Below, in pieces: positions 16,210 through 25,065 of a stretch of DNA of 60,290 nucleotides. A program made the translations under genes and the position numbers. Source of the DNA: Streptomyces longisporoflavus (GTDB taxonomy: Bacteria > Actinomycetota > Actinomycetes > Streptomycetales > Streptomycetaceae); assembly GCF_014649775.1 (NCBI RefSeq), contig NZ_BMTR01000033.1, forward strand, positions 1 to 60,290, given 5' to 3'. Position 1 is the stretch's first letter; every line of letters starts with the position of its first letter. The notes under the pieces were generated by a model. The model did no database searches, had not been told where the DNA came from, and saw only the letters and a program-made list of their open reading frames with translations.

Positions 16210-17250
16210 GTCAGAAGGCAGGACGGCGCCGTTGATGTTCACCGAGTCCCTGCTGAGCAGGAACGTGATCGAGGCGGCCAGCTCCTCCGCCATGGCCAGG
16301 CTCGGTATCGCCACGCGCATCTTCGCGGTGCGGGCCGAGCCGTACGGGGCGGCGGCGGGCACCGGGATGCCGGTGGCCACCGCACCCGGGGCGACGGCGT
16401 TGATCTGCACGCCGGTGCCCGCGTACTGGTAGGCCGACGACAACGTCAGGCCGACCAGGGCGTGCTTGGAGGTGGTGTAGGCGGCGCCCGCGGCGGATCC
16501 GCGCAGGGCCGCCTCGGAGACGACGTTGACGATCCGGCCGCCGCCCGCGGCGAGCATGCCGGGCACGGCGGCGCGCATCAGCCGCATCGGTCCCTCGACG
16601 TTGATGCGCATGACGCGGTCCCAGGTCGTGTCGTCGACCTCGTGCACGGCCGCGTCGTCGTCCATCACGCCCGCGACGTTCGCCAGGGCGTGCACGCGGC
16701 CGTCCGCGGCGGCAAGCACCGCCTCGGCGGACGCGGGGTCGGTGATGTCCGCGGTGACGGGTACGACCGCCTCTCCGAGATCGGCGGCCAGCGCCGCCAG
16801 CCCGTCGGCGGAGACGTCGACGGCGACCACCCGGCCGCCCTCGCGCGCGATGCGGGACGCGACGGCTTTGCCGATGCCGGAAGCGGCGCCCGTCACGACG
16901 ACGGTCTGACCGCCGAAACGGCCGGGCGTGACCTGCTCGGTCCACGGTTCGGGGGCACCGATCTCGATGCCGGAGTCGGGTTCGACTGACGCGGCGGCCT
17001 TGGCCGGGGGCGCGGTCGGCAGGCCTTCGGGGAGCTGTCCGGTCTCGGCGGCGGTGACCAGCACGTCCACGAGCTCGGGCGGGAACTTCCCGCCGGACAT
17101 CTTCACCAGCTGCTCGAGCGGCAGCCCGAGGGCGGGGGCGAGGGCCTCCTCGCTCTGGCCCTGTGCGGCCAGCATGCCGCGCAGGACCTGCCCGGCGGTG
17201 GGCTCCGCCAGCCAGTCGCGCAGCGGGGAGGCGGGGGTGACGTTCGACAT
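16189..17250 (-). CDS. Short-chain dehydrogenase/reductase with N-terminal extension
   Basis: A 353-residue protein. From about residue 115 it is a classical SDR: TVVVTGAASGIGKAVA (NAD(P)-binding TGxxxGIG), NVAGVMDD (NAG-like), and AYTTSKHAL with catalytic Tyr-x-x-x-Lys, ending in the INGAVLPSDGGW signature. The first 110 residues are extra: DWLAEPTAGQVLRGMLAAQG and a Pro/Ala linker, a small helical domain not normal for SDRs. The ATG at 17250 has GAAAGG upstream. It is divergent from a Baeyer-Villiger monooxygenase across a perfect 24-bp palindrome. The pair could convert an alcohol to a ketone and then to an ester or lactone. Confidence 0.88.
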   Translation of the reverse strand: MSNVTPASPLRDWLAEPTAGQVLRGMLAAQGQSEEALAPALGLPLEQLVKMSGGKFPPELVDVLVTAAETGQLPEGLPTAPPAKAAASVEPDSGIEIGAPEPWTEQVTPGRFGGQTVVVTGAASGIGKAVASRIAREGGRVVAVDVSADGLAALAADLGEAVVPVTADITDPASAEAVLAAADGRVHALANVAGVMDDDAAVHEVDDTTWDRVMRINVEGPMRLMRAAVPGMLAAGGGRIVNVVSEAALRGSAAGAAYTTSKHALVGLTLSSAYQYAGTGVQINAVAPGAVATGIPVPAAAPYGSARTAKMRVAIPSLAMAEELAASITFLLSRDSVNINGAVLPSDGGWSAA

Positions 17251-17302
17251 CGCGGGCCTTTCGGGTCGGGGCGCTGGGGAGGGCCGTGGGCGAACGACCC
17301 CC

Positions 17303-17326
17303 CAACCGGACAACAGTGTCCGGTTG
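17303..17326. promoter_or_regulatory. Perfect 24-bp inverted repeat between SDR and monooxygenase
   Basis: CAACCGGACA (17303-17312), 4-nt spacer ACAG, TGTCCGGTTG (17317-17326). All 10 pairs match. The size and CCGGACA core fit a TetR-type operator controlling the divergent genes. Confidence 0.85.
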
Positions 17327-17424
17327 CTGGGTTACGGTACCTGGGACCGCGCGGGACGCCCCGGCGAGGGCGGTGATCACGCCTGCGCGCAGCCGGACGC
17401 ACCCCCACGAGAGGACGCCTCACC

Positions 17425-19221
17425 ATGCCTCTGCCGCACTGCTCCAACCCCCCGACGCCGCAGGAGACCGACGCCCTGCGCGAGCGCTACCGCCGGGAGC
17501 GGGAACGCCGCGTACGCCCCGAGGGCACGGGCCAGTACCGCGCCACGGCGGCGGAGTTCGGCTACTTCGCCGCGGACCCGTACGCCGGTGAGGTGGCGGA
17601 GCGCGAGCCGCTGCGCGACGTGGTGGACGTCGCGGTCGTCGGCGGCGGGTTCGGCGGGATCCTGGCGGGCGCGCGGCTGCGCCGGGAGGGCGTGGCGAAG
17701 GTGCGGATCATCGACAAGGGCGGTGATTTCGGCGGCACTTGGTACTGGAACCGCTACCCGGGCATCCACTGCGACATCGAGTCGCACGTCTACCTGCCGC
17801 TGCTCGACGAGACCGGATACGTGCCCGAGTGGAAGTACGCCCCCGGCGAGGAGATCCGCCGGCACGCGGTGCGCATCGCCGAACAGTTCGGTCTGTACGA
17901 GCACGCCCTGTTCTCCACCGCCGTCACGTCCCTGGACTGGGACGAGGCGGCCCGGCAGTGGACGGTCACGACCGACCGGGGCGACGCGTTCCGGGCGACC
18001 TACGTCGTCACCGCCACCGGCACGCTCTCGGAGCCCAAGCTGCCCGGCATCCCCGGCATCGAGGACTACCGGGGCCACACCTTCCACACCTCACGCTGGG
18101 ACTACGCGTACACCGGCGGCAGCCCCGACGGCGGCCTGACGGGCCTGGCGGGAAAGCGGGTCGGCGTCGTCGGCACCGGCGCCACCGGCGTGCAGGTCAT
18201 TCCGATGCTGGCCGAGGACGCCGGGCACCTGTACGTCTTCCAGCGCACCCCCTCCGCCGTGGACGTGCGCGGCCAGCGGCGCATGACGCCGGCGGAGGTC
18301 GGCGCGGACCGGGCCGGCTGGGCCGCCGAACGCCGTGAGAACTTCCTGCGGATCTGCTCCGGGGAACACGCCGAGCAGGACCTGGTCGCGGACCGGTGGA
18401 CCGCGTCGGCGGCCCTCCTGGAGAAGCTCCTGCCCAGCTTCCGCCGCCACGGAGAGCCTGAGTTCGAGGTCGCCTACGAGGCCGCCGACCACGCCACGAT
18501 GAACGAGATCCGGGCACGCGTGGCCGCCGAAGTCACCGACGCCGCCACCGCCGAGGCCCTCAAGCCCTGGTACCGCTACGCGTGCAAGCGCCCCACCTTC
18601 TCCGACAAGTACCTGCCCGCCTTCAACCGCGACAACGTCACCCTCGTCGACACGGCCGACACCCACGGCATCGAGCGGATGACCGAGCGCGGAGTCGTCG
18701 TGGACGGCGTGGAGTACGAGGTCGACTGCCTGGTGTTCGCCACCGGGTTCTCCGTGGGCGTCTCCGGCATCACGTCAGGGCAGCTTCCGGTGACCGGCCG
18801 GGGCGGCGTCCAACTCCTGAACTCCTGGGCCGAGCGGGGCCCGCGCACCCTGCACGGGTTCACCAGCCGGGGCTTTCCGAACCTGATCCGGATGGGCTCG
18901 CTGCAAAATGCCAGCAGCGTGAACTACACGCACATCCTGGACGAGCAGGCCGTGCACGCCGCCGCCCTGGTCGCCGCCGCGCGGGAGAAGGGCGCCCTCG
19001 TGGAACCCACCCCCGAGGCCGAGGACGCCTGGGTCGGCGTCTGCGCGCAGGACGCCCCCGACCACGCCTGGTTCCACGCCGAGTGCACTCCCGGTTACTA
19101 CAACGCCGAGGGGCGGGGCCGGCCGAACGGCCCGACGGCCTATCCGCACGGCGCTGTCGCCTTCCATGAACTGCTGCGCCGCTGGCGCGCGGAGAACATG
19201 GGCGAGGCACTTCAGGCGTAG
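17425..19221 (+). CDS. Baeyer-Villiger-type flavin monooxygenase
   Basis: A 598-residue flavoprotein with two Rossmann motifs: VVGGGFGGILAGARL (FAD, residues 71-85) and GVVGTGATGVQVIP (NADPH, near 250). Between them is YRGHTFHTSRWDY (near 215), matching the Baeyer-Villiger fingerprint FxGxxxHxxxW with Y for the first F. The length equals cyclohexanone- and steroid-type enzymes that insert oxygen next to a carbonyl. GAGAGGA precedes the ATG. It is divergent from an SDR and close to an SMP-30-like lipoprotein, consistent with an alcohol-ketone-lactone route; a cytosolic lactone hydrolase is not seen in this window. It ends 15 nt from the convergent phosphatase gene. Confidence 0.92.
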   Translation: MPLPHCSNPPTPQETDALRERYRRERERRVRPEGTGQYRATAAEFGYFAADPYAGEVAEREPLRDVVDVAVVGGGFGGILAGARLRREGVAKVRIIDKGGDFGGTWYWNRYPGIHCDIESHVYLPLLDETGYVPEWKYAPGEEIRRHAVRIAEQFGLYEHALFSTAVTSLDWDEAARQWTVTTDRGDAFRATYVVTATGTLSEPKLPGIPGIEDYRGHTFHTSRWDYAYTGGSPDGGLTGLAGKRVGVVGTGATGVQVIPMLAEDAGHLYVFQRTPSAVDVRGQRRMTPAEVGADRAGWAAERRENFLRICSGEHAEQDLVADRWTASAALLEKLLPSFRRHGEPEFEVAYEAADHATMNEIRARVAAEVTDAATAEALKPWYRYACKRPTFSDKYLPAFNRDNVTLVDTADTHGIERMTERGVVVDGVEYEVDCLVFATGFSVGVSGITSGQLPVTGRGGVQLLNSWAERGPRTLHGFTSRGFPNLIRMGSLQNASSVNYTHILDEQAVHAAALVAAAREKGALVEPTPEAEDAWVGVCAQDAPDHAWFHAECTPGYYNAEGRGRPNGPTAYPHGAVAFHELLRRWRAENMGEALQA

Positions 19222-19236
19222 CGGCAGGAGGCCGTC

Positions 19237-21615
19237 TCAGTCCGTCGAGGGGAAGGCCTGTTCGGTCCAGATCGTCTTGCCGGAGGGGGTGTAGCGCGTA
19301 CCCCACCGCTGGACGAGCTGCGCGACGATGAACAGGCCGCGCCCGCCCTCGTCCTCCTCGCCGCTGTGGCGCAGGTGCGGTGAGGTGTGGCCCGTGTCGG
19401 CGACCTCGCACAGCAGGGTGCGGTCACGGATGAGGCGTACGTGGACCGGGCCAGCGGCATACCTGACCGCGTTGGTGACCAGCTCGCTGACGACGAGTTC
19501 GGTGGCGAAGGACAGCTCTTCGAGGCCCCAGTCGTGCAGCTGCTCGGTGGCCAGATCACGGGCGCGGCCCGCGGCGAGCGGCTCCGCGGGCAGCTCCCAC
19601 TCGGTGACCCGTGAACTGCCCAGCTCGCGGGTACGCACGAGCAGCAGCGCGGTGTCGTCGGCCGTCGAGCCGCCCGGCAGGAGTTCCGCCACGGCCCGGT
19701 CGCACAGCTCTTCGAGCGATGCGTGCCGGTCGCCGAGCACCTGGCCGAGGGTCTCCATGCCGCGCTCGATGTCGCGGTCGCGCGCCTCGACCAGACCGTC
19801 GGTGAAGAGGGCGAGGAGGCTGCCCACCGGCAGTTCGAGCTCCGTCGACTCGAAGGGCAGGCCGCCGAGGCCCAGCGGCGGGCCCGCGGGCAGGTCCGGG
19901 AAGGACACCCGGCCCTCGGGGTCGACGACCGCCGGTGGCAGATGGCCGGCCCTGGCCATGACGCAGCGCCGCGTGACCGGGTCGTAGACCGCGTAGAGAC
20001 AGGTCGCCCCGGTGGTCACGTCGGCGTAGTTGCCGTCGGGCGCTCCCAGCTCGCCGCGCTGCTCGTCCGCCGCCTGCGCCACCAGGTCGTCGAGGCGCGA
20101 GAGCAGCTCGACGGGGTCCATGTCCATCTGGGCGAAGGCACGCACGGTCGTCCGCAGCCGCCCCATGGTGGCCGCCGCCTGCAGGCCGTGGCCGACCACG
20201 TCGCCGACCACGAGTCCCACCCGGGTCCCGGACAGCGGGATGACGTCGAACCAGTCGCCGCCGACACCTGTCACGTCGTCCGTGGGGAGGTAGCGGTGGG
20301 CCACGTCGAGCGCCGACTGCTCCGGCACGTGCTGCGGCAGGAGCTGGCGCTGGAGGGCCAGGGACGCGGTGCGTTCACGGGTGAAGCGGCGGGCGTTGTC
20401 GATGGACACGGCAGTCCGGGCGACCAACTCGTCGGCCAGTGCCACTTCGCCGCTGTCGAAGCTGGCCGAAGCGGCGTCGCGGACGAAGGTGACCAGACCG
20501 AGCGTGCTCTTGCCGGCCCGCAGCGGCACCACCAGGACCTTGCCGTCCAGGACCGTTCGGCCGGAAGAGAGGCTGCGCTGCTGCGGTGAGCCGGGCGGGT
20601 ACTCCACGTCCTCGGGGGAGTCGTCCGCGGTCGCGCGGCCGGCCTCCTCGGCCGGGCGGCGGGCGGCCCGTACGAGAGAGCCCGCCGCGGAGCCGCTGGT
20701 GGCCGGCACCCCGCCCGCGAGGACCACCCTCGCGAGGTCGACCGTCACCGCGGCGGCGAACTCCGGTACCGCCACCTCCGTGATCTTGTTGGCGGTGGCC
20801 AGTGCGTCGAGGACGTTCCCGATGCCGCGACCCGCCTCGACGAGCAGGGCGAGCCGCCGCTGCGCCCGGTAACGATCAGTGATGTCGTAGGCGTCCTCGC
20901 ACACCCCGAAGACGTGTCCGTCGGCGTCCTGGAGCCGGTAGTAGGCGCAGGACCAGAGGTGGTCCGTCTCCGGGTCGCTGGGCGGCCGCCCCTGGAAGTG
21001 CAGGTCCAGAAAGGACTCCCCGGTGTCGAGGACGTGCCGCATGACGGCTTCGAGGGTCGGCGGATGCCCCTGGCTCACGAACTTGCCCTCGGAGTACAGC
21101 TCATCGGCCCGTAGCCCGCGGAACTCGGCGAAAGGCCGTCCGATCTCCCTCTCGTACGCCGCGTTGCACCAGGTCAGACGCAAATCGGTGTCGTAGATGG
21201 CCAGGCCCACGGGTGACTGCGTGGTCAGGCCGTGCAGCAGGGCGAGACGGGACTCCCACAGCCGCAGGTCCTTCAGCTCCGTCGCGACGAGAACGCGCTC
21301 CACCGTCCCCGCGCCCGGCAGCGGGCACACCGCGATGGCGACGTTCAGCTCGTGCCCGTCCCGGTGCCGGGCGACGCGGATCTGGTTGCTCCGCAGCTCG
21401 GCGGGGACGGGGAGATCGGAGGGCGCCGGTCCTGGCGTCAGGAACGTGGCCACGGGCCGGCCGATGATCTCCTGCGGCCGGTAGCCGAGGAGCCGCTCCG
21501 CGGCAGGGCTCCAGCCGACGACCGTGTCCCGTACGTCGACGACCGCCGTGGCCGCCCTGGTGACGTCGAGGGGGCTACGAAAGTCAGTTCTTTGCTCCGC
21601 GTTCCATGCCGTCAT
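19237..21615 (-). CDS. PAS-PAS-GAF-PP2C(SpoIIE)-HATPase regulatory phosphatase
   Basis: A 792-residue multidomain signalling protein. In order: PAS (about 15-120, VVGWSPAAERLLGYRPQEIIG), a second PAS (about 140-260, LTWCNAAYEREIGRPF), GAF-like (270-430), SpoIIE/PP2C phosphatase (about 450-640, with GGDWFDVIPLSG and DDTALLLVRTR supplying the metal-binding Asp residues), and a C-terminal RsbW-like HATPase domain (660-792, VVSELVTNAVRYA). Such proteins dephosphorylate anti-anti-sigma factors or act on anti-sigma pathways in Streptomyces stress control. The open frame extends to 22659 but the extra part has non-coding composition. The ATG at 21615 gives a normal N-terminus. No sigma or anti-sigma partner is adjacent. 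Confidence 0.92.
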   Translation of the reverse strand: MTAWNAEQRTDFRSPLDVTRAATAVVDVRDTVVGWSPAAERLLGYRPQEIIGRPVATFLTPGPAPSDLPVPAELRSNQIRVARHRDGHELNVAIAVCPLPGAGTVERVLVATELKDLRLWESRLALLHGLTTQSPVGLAIYDTDLRLTWCNAAYEREIGRPFAEFRGLRADELYSEGKFVSQGHPPTLEAVMRHVLDTGESFLDLHFQGRPPSDPETDHLWSCAYYRLQDADGHVFGVCEDAYDITDRYRAQRRLALLVEAGRGIGNVLDALATANKITEVAVPEFAAAVTVDLARVVLAGGVPATSGSAAGSLVRAARRPAEEAGRATADDSPEDVEYPPGSPQQRSLSSGRTVLDGKVLVVPLRAGKSTLGLVTFVRDAASASFDSGEVALADELVARTAVSIDNARRFTRERTASLALQRQLLPQHVPEQSALDVAHRYLPTDDVTGVGGDWFDVIPLSGTRVGLVVGDVVGHGLQAAATMGRLRTTVRAFAQMDMDPVELLSRLDDLVAQAADEQRGELGAPDGNYADVTTGATCLYAVYDPVTRRCVMARAGHLPPAVVDPEGRVSFPDLPAGPPLGLGGLPFESTELELPVGSLLALFTDGLVEARDRDIERGMETLGQVLGDRHASLEELCDRAVAELLPGGSTADDTALLLVRTRELGSSRVTEWELPAEPLAAGRARDLATEQLHDWGLEELSFATELVVSELVTNAVRYAAGPVHVRLIRDRTLLCEVADTGHTSPHLRHSGEEDEGGRGLFIVAQLVQRWGTRYTPSGKTIWTEQAFPSTD

Positions 21616-21821
21616 GGCGCCACACCAGCCCCGTTCATTCCCTACAGAATCCGCCGCCCACGGAGCGGGCACAACCGCGGTACACCCACCCGCGCGCACG
21701 GAGCGTGCCACTGGGCCAGTCGGACCAAGCGGCGTCGACCGGTCGCACCCCGGACCACCCGGACCGGTGGCCCGGCCGCGACGGTCCCGGTTTCCGCCCG
21801 GTGATGGGGGAGAGTGGCCGC

Positions 21822-22322
21822 GTGCAACGCCGGATCGTGACCCTCGTAACCCTCGCCCTGCTGACCACCGCCGGGTGCACCTCCGTGACGCCGCCGGACC
21901 GGCTGCCGCCCCGCCAGCCGCCGGCGCCGGCGGGCGGCGGCCCCCCGTCGCTCTCCGGGCCCCGCACACCGCCTGCCGTGCAGCCCTCGGCGCGTGACGC
22001 GTTGGTGAAGAGCAGCACGCGGAAGCCGAAGCCGGCGAAGGCGCAGAGCCCCCGGTCGAAGACGCCGGCCCCCAAGAAGCCCGCCGCCGTCGACTACCGG
22101 CACCCGGCGCAGACCCCGCCACGTCCCCCCGTTCCCCCCGTCCGCCGCACACCGGCGCCGCCCCGGCCCGTGACCCAGCAGCCCCAGCGCCGCCCCGAAC
22201 CGGTGACACCGCGTCCCGTGCGCCCGCGGCAGACGTACGACGGCAAGATCGTGTGCCGGATGGCGAACGGCGTGGCCGACCCCGCGACCGTGGCGCTGTG
22301 CCGGGAGCAACTGGGGCGATGA
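21822..22322 (+). CDS. Small Pro-rich lipoprotein of unknown function
   Basis: A 166-residue protein. The GTG at 21822 has GGGGGAG about 9 nt upstream and yields a lipoprotein signal (QRRIVTLVTLALL, lipobox TTAGC). An upstream ATG at 21804 in the same frame is possible. The middle is Pro/Lys/Arg-rich, disordered and wall-spanning in appearance. The last 30 residues (TYDGKIVCRMANGVADPATVALC) contain two Cys that could form a disulfide. No enzymatic motif. It is divergent from the phosphatase gene and converges with the flavoprotein gene, so it is probably transcribed alone. Confidence 0.7.
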   Translation: MQRRIVTLVTLALLTTAGCTSVTPPDRLPPRQPPAPAGGGPPSLSGPRTPPAVQPSARDALVKSSTRKPKPAKAQSPRSKTPAPKKPAAVDYRHPAQTPPRPPVPPVRRTPAPPRPVTQQPQRRPEPVTPRPVRPRQTYDGKIVCRMANGVADPATVALCREQLGR

Positions 22323-22339
22323 GCGGGGCCGCCGGTCGG

Positions 22340-25039
22340 TCAGGCGGGCGCCGCCGCTCGGGCCGCGTAGGCGCGCACGTCGGCGTCCGGGTCCAGGACC
22401 CCGGTGGCCAGTGCCGCGCGGGCCTCCTCGCTCGTCGCGTGTTCGAGGAGGGCGAGGACCGCGGCCTTGCGGACGTCTGCGTTGGGATCGCCGAGTGCCT
22501 TGGCCAGGGCGGGGACGGCGCGTGCGGGAGCAGCCGCGCCGAGTGCGGCCGCAGCGCCCGCGCGGACCTGCCAGGACGGGGCGGCCAGGGCGTCGAGCGC
22601 CGTCTCGTCGTACGGGGCGGGGCAGCCCGCGGTGGCCAGGGTGGTGAGCGCGGCGGCACGGACCAGGACGTCCGTGTCGTGGAGCAGGGGCGCGAGCGCC
22701 TCGGGGCTCTCGAGGCCGCGGGCCACCGTGACGCGGACCTCGCGGGCCGGGTCGGCGCCCGCGCGGGCGATGGCGTCGAGGGCGCCGACCGAGACCAGGG
22801 CGCGGACCGAGGCGATACGGACCTCGATGGCCGGGTCGGAGAGCGCGCGGGCGTAGGCGGCCTCCCCGCCGAGGCGCAGGGCCCGCAGGACGTCGAGGGC
22901 GGTCGCCCGGATCAGTGCGTCTTCGTGGGCGAGGGCGGTATGCAGGCCACGGGACAAGTCCCTGTCCGGGGGCAGGACTTCGACCAGTTCGAGAAGCGAG
23001 GCGGCAGCGGCGGCGCGCACGCCGGGGTCCGGGTCCGCGAGGGTCTCGGCGAGTGCCGGGCCCGTGCCCGCGGGAACTGTTTCGGTGAGCGTGGCCACGG
23101 CCGCCCGGCGCACCGCGGGGTCCGGGTCGCTCAAGAAGGGCCGCAGTAGCGGGAGTTCGGGCTCGTCGTCGGCGAGGGAGAGCAGTTCCAGGATGCGCGG
23201 GGAGTGGGAGGCGGCGGAGGCGCCGCGTGGAGTGTCTGCGCCCGCGCGGGCGCCGGAACCGACCGGGGCGAGGTCGCGCTCCCCGGCGGTGGCCACGTTC
23301 TGCGGGTGCACCTCGCCCAGATGACGTGCGGCGCCGCCGACCGGTGTGAACTCCTCGACCGGGACCAGGTAGGGCTCCACGGGCCGCGCCGTGAACTCCA
23401 TCGCTCCCGAGGGCGACTTGCGCAGGTCCAGATGGTGCAGCCAGCCGTCGTCGTCACGCTGCGGGTGATCCGTGCGCTCGTGGTAGAGCCCCCACCGGGA
23501 CTCCGTGCGGGCAAGGGACGAGCGGGCCGCCATCTCGGCGCAGTCCCGGATGAAGCTCACCTCGGCGCAGCGCATCAGCTCGTGCGGGGTCTTGGCGCCC
23601 ATCCCGTCGATCTCGCCGCGCATCCGCTCGAAGTGGTCGACGGCCAGCGAGAGCCGGGCACCCGACTTGGGCGGGGCCACGTAGTCGTTCACGAAGCGGC
23701 GCAGTTTGTACTCCACCTGCGGTTGCGGAGGGCCGTCGGGATGGCGCAGCGGGCGGTAGACCAGATCGTGCGCCTCGCGCACCTGCGCGGCGGGCAACTC
23801 GCCCTCGTACGCACTGAACCGGGAGGCGTCCGCGCCCGCCAGATCACCGAAGACGAAGGCGCCGATCATGTAGTTGTGCGGGACGCAGGCCAGGTCCCCG
23901 GCGGCGTAGAGACCGGGCACGGTGGTCCGCGCGTGCTCGTCCACGCGGACACCCGACGCCGAGTGGCCGCCGCACAGGCCGATCTCGGAGATGTGCATCT
24001 CGACGTCGTGGGTGCGGTAGTCGTGGCCGCGGTTGGCGTGGAAGGTGCCTCGTGTCGGCCGCTCGGTGGAGTGCAGGATGCCCTCCAGGGCGCTGATGGA
24101 CTCCTCCGGCAGGTGGCTGAGCTTGAGATACACCGGCCCGCGGTCGGAATCGAGTTCGGCGGCGAACTCCGACATCATCTGGCCCGACCAGTAGTCGGAG
24201 TCGACGAAGCGCTCGCCGTGCCGGTTGACCTGGTAGCCGCCGAACGGGTTGGCGACGTAGGCGCAGGCGGGGCCGTTGTAGTCCTTCATCAGCGGGTTGA
24301 TCTGGAAGCACTCGATGCCGGTGAGCTCGGCGCCTGCGTGGTAGGCCATCGCGTAGCCGTCGCCCGCGTTGGTGGGGTTCTCGTAGGTGCCGTAGAGGTA
24401 ACCGCTCGCGGGCAGGCCGAGCCGGCCGCACGCTCCCGTCGCCAGGATCACCGCGCCCGCGCGTACGGTCACGAACTCTCCCGTACGCGTGTTGAATCCG
24501 ACCGCGCCCACGGCCCTGCCCTCCGCCGTCAGCACCCGCACCGGCATCACGCGGTTCTCGATGCGGATGCGCTCGCGCATCTCGCGGCGGCGCAACTGCC
24601 GGTAGAGGACCTTCTTGACGTCCTTGCCCTCGGGCATGGGCAGGACGTACGAGCCGGAGCGGTGCACCTGGCGCACCGCGTACTCGCCGTGCTCGTCCTT
24701 CTCGAACTTCACGCCGTACGACTCCAGGCGCCGCACCATCGAGAAGCCGCGGGTGGCGGTCTGGCGGACCGTGGACTGATCGACGATGCCGTCGTTGGCG
24801 CGGGTGATCTCGGCGACGTAGTCGTCGGGTTCGGCGCGGCCGGGGATCACGGCGTTGTTGACGCCGTCCATGCCCATGGCGAGCGCACCGGAGTGGCGGA
24901 CGTGCGCCTTCTCCAGGAGCAGGACGTCCCGGCCCTGCTCGGCCGCGGTGAGCGCCGCCATCGTGCCGGCCGTACCGCCGCCGATGACGAGGACGTCGCA
25001 GGAGAGCTCGATGGCGTCGGTGACTGCGGGGATCTGCAT
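22340..25039 (-). CDS. AprA-like / fumarate-reductase-type flavoprotein with C-terminal HEAT repeats
   Basis: An 899-residue protein. Residues 1-600 form an FAD flavoprotein of the SdhA/FrdA/AprA class: VLVIGGGTAGTMAALTAAEQG (FAD), then KAHVRHSGALAMGMDGVNN, which resembles the adenylylsulfate-reductase alpha pattern more than succinate dehydrogenase, and PGLYAAGDLACVPHNYM near the FAD end. Residues about 615-899 are Ala-rich HEAT/PBS-lyase-like helical repeats (units such as DPDPAVRRAAVATL and DPNADVRKAAVLAL), a scaffold not normally fused to this enzyme class. It is the last gene of a minus-strand operon with an ABC importer and a two-cluster ferredoxin, an AprB-like electron partner. The substrate is unknown; an imported sulfur or organic acid compound is a reasonable guess. 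Confidence 0.85.
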   Translation of the reverse strand: MQIPAVTDAIELSCDVLVIGGGTAGTMAALTAAEQGRDVLLLEKAHVRHSGALAMGMDGVNNAVIPGRAEPDDYVAEITRANDGIVDQSTVRQTATRGFSMVRRLESYGVKFEKDEHGEYAVRQVHRSGSYVLPMPEGKDVKKVLYRQLRRREMRERIRIENRVMPVRVLTAEGRAVGAVGFNTRTGEFVTVRAGAVILATGACGRLGLPASGYLYGTYENPTNAGDGYAMAYHAGAELTGIECFQINPLMKDYNGPACAYVANPFGGYQVNRHGERFVDSDYWSGQMMSEFAAELDSDRGPVYLKLSHLPEESISALEGILHSTERPTRGTFHANRGHDYRTHDVEMHISEIGLCGGHSASGVRVDEHARTTVPGLYAAGDLACVPHNYMIGAFVFGDLAGADASRFSAYEGELPAAQVREAHDLVYRPLRHPDGPPQPQVEYKLRRFVNDYVAPPKSGARLSLAVDHFERMRGEIDGMGAKTPHELMRCAEVSFIRDCAEMAARSSLARTESRWGLYHERTDHPQRDDDGWLHHLDLRKSPSGAMEFTARPVEPYLVPVEEFTPVGGAARHLGEVHPQNVATAGERDLAPVGSGARAGADTPRGASAASHSPRILELLSLADDEPELPLLRPFLSDPDPAVRRAAVATLTETVPAGTGPALAETLADPDPGVRAAAAASLLELVEVLPPDRDLSRGLHTALAHEDALIRATALDVLRALRLGGEAAYARALSDPAIEVRIASVRALVSVGALDAIARAGADPAREVRVTVARGLESPEALAPLLHDTDVLVRAAALTTLATAGCPAPYDETALDALAAPSWQVRAGAAAALGAAAPARAVPALAKALGDPNADVRKAAVLALLEHATSEEARAALATGVLDPDADVRAYAARAAAPA

Positions 25040-25065
25040 GGAAGTGGCCTCTCAGGTGCCGAGGT

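Noticed and set aside
21616..22659. N-terminal extension of the PAS/PP2C phosphatase frame
   Set aside because: It overlaps a lipoprotein gene and the flavoprotein 3' end; the composition is Arg/Pro-rich and domains start only after the ATG at 21615.
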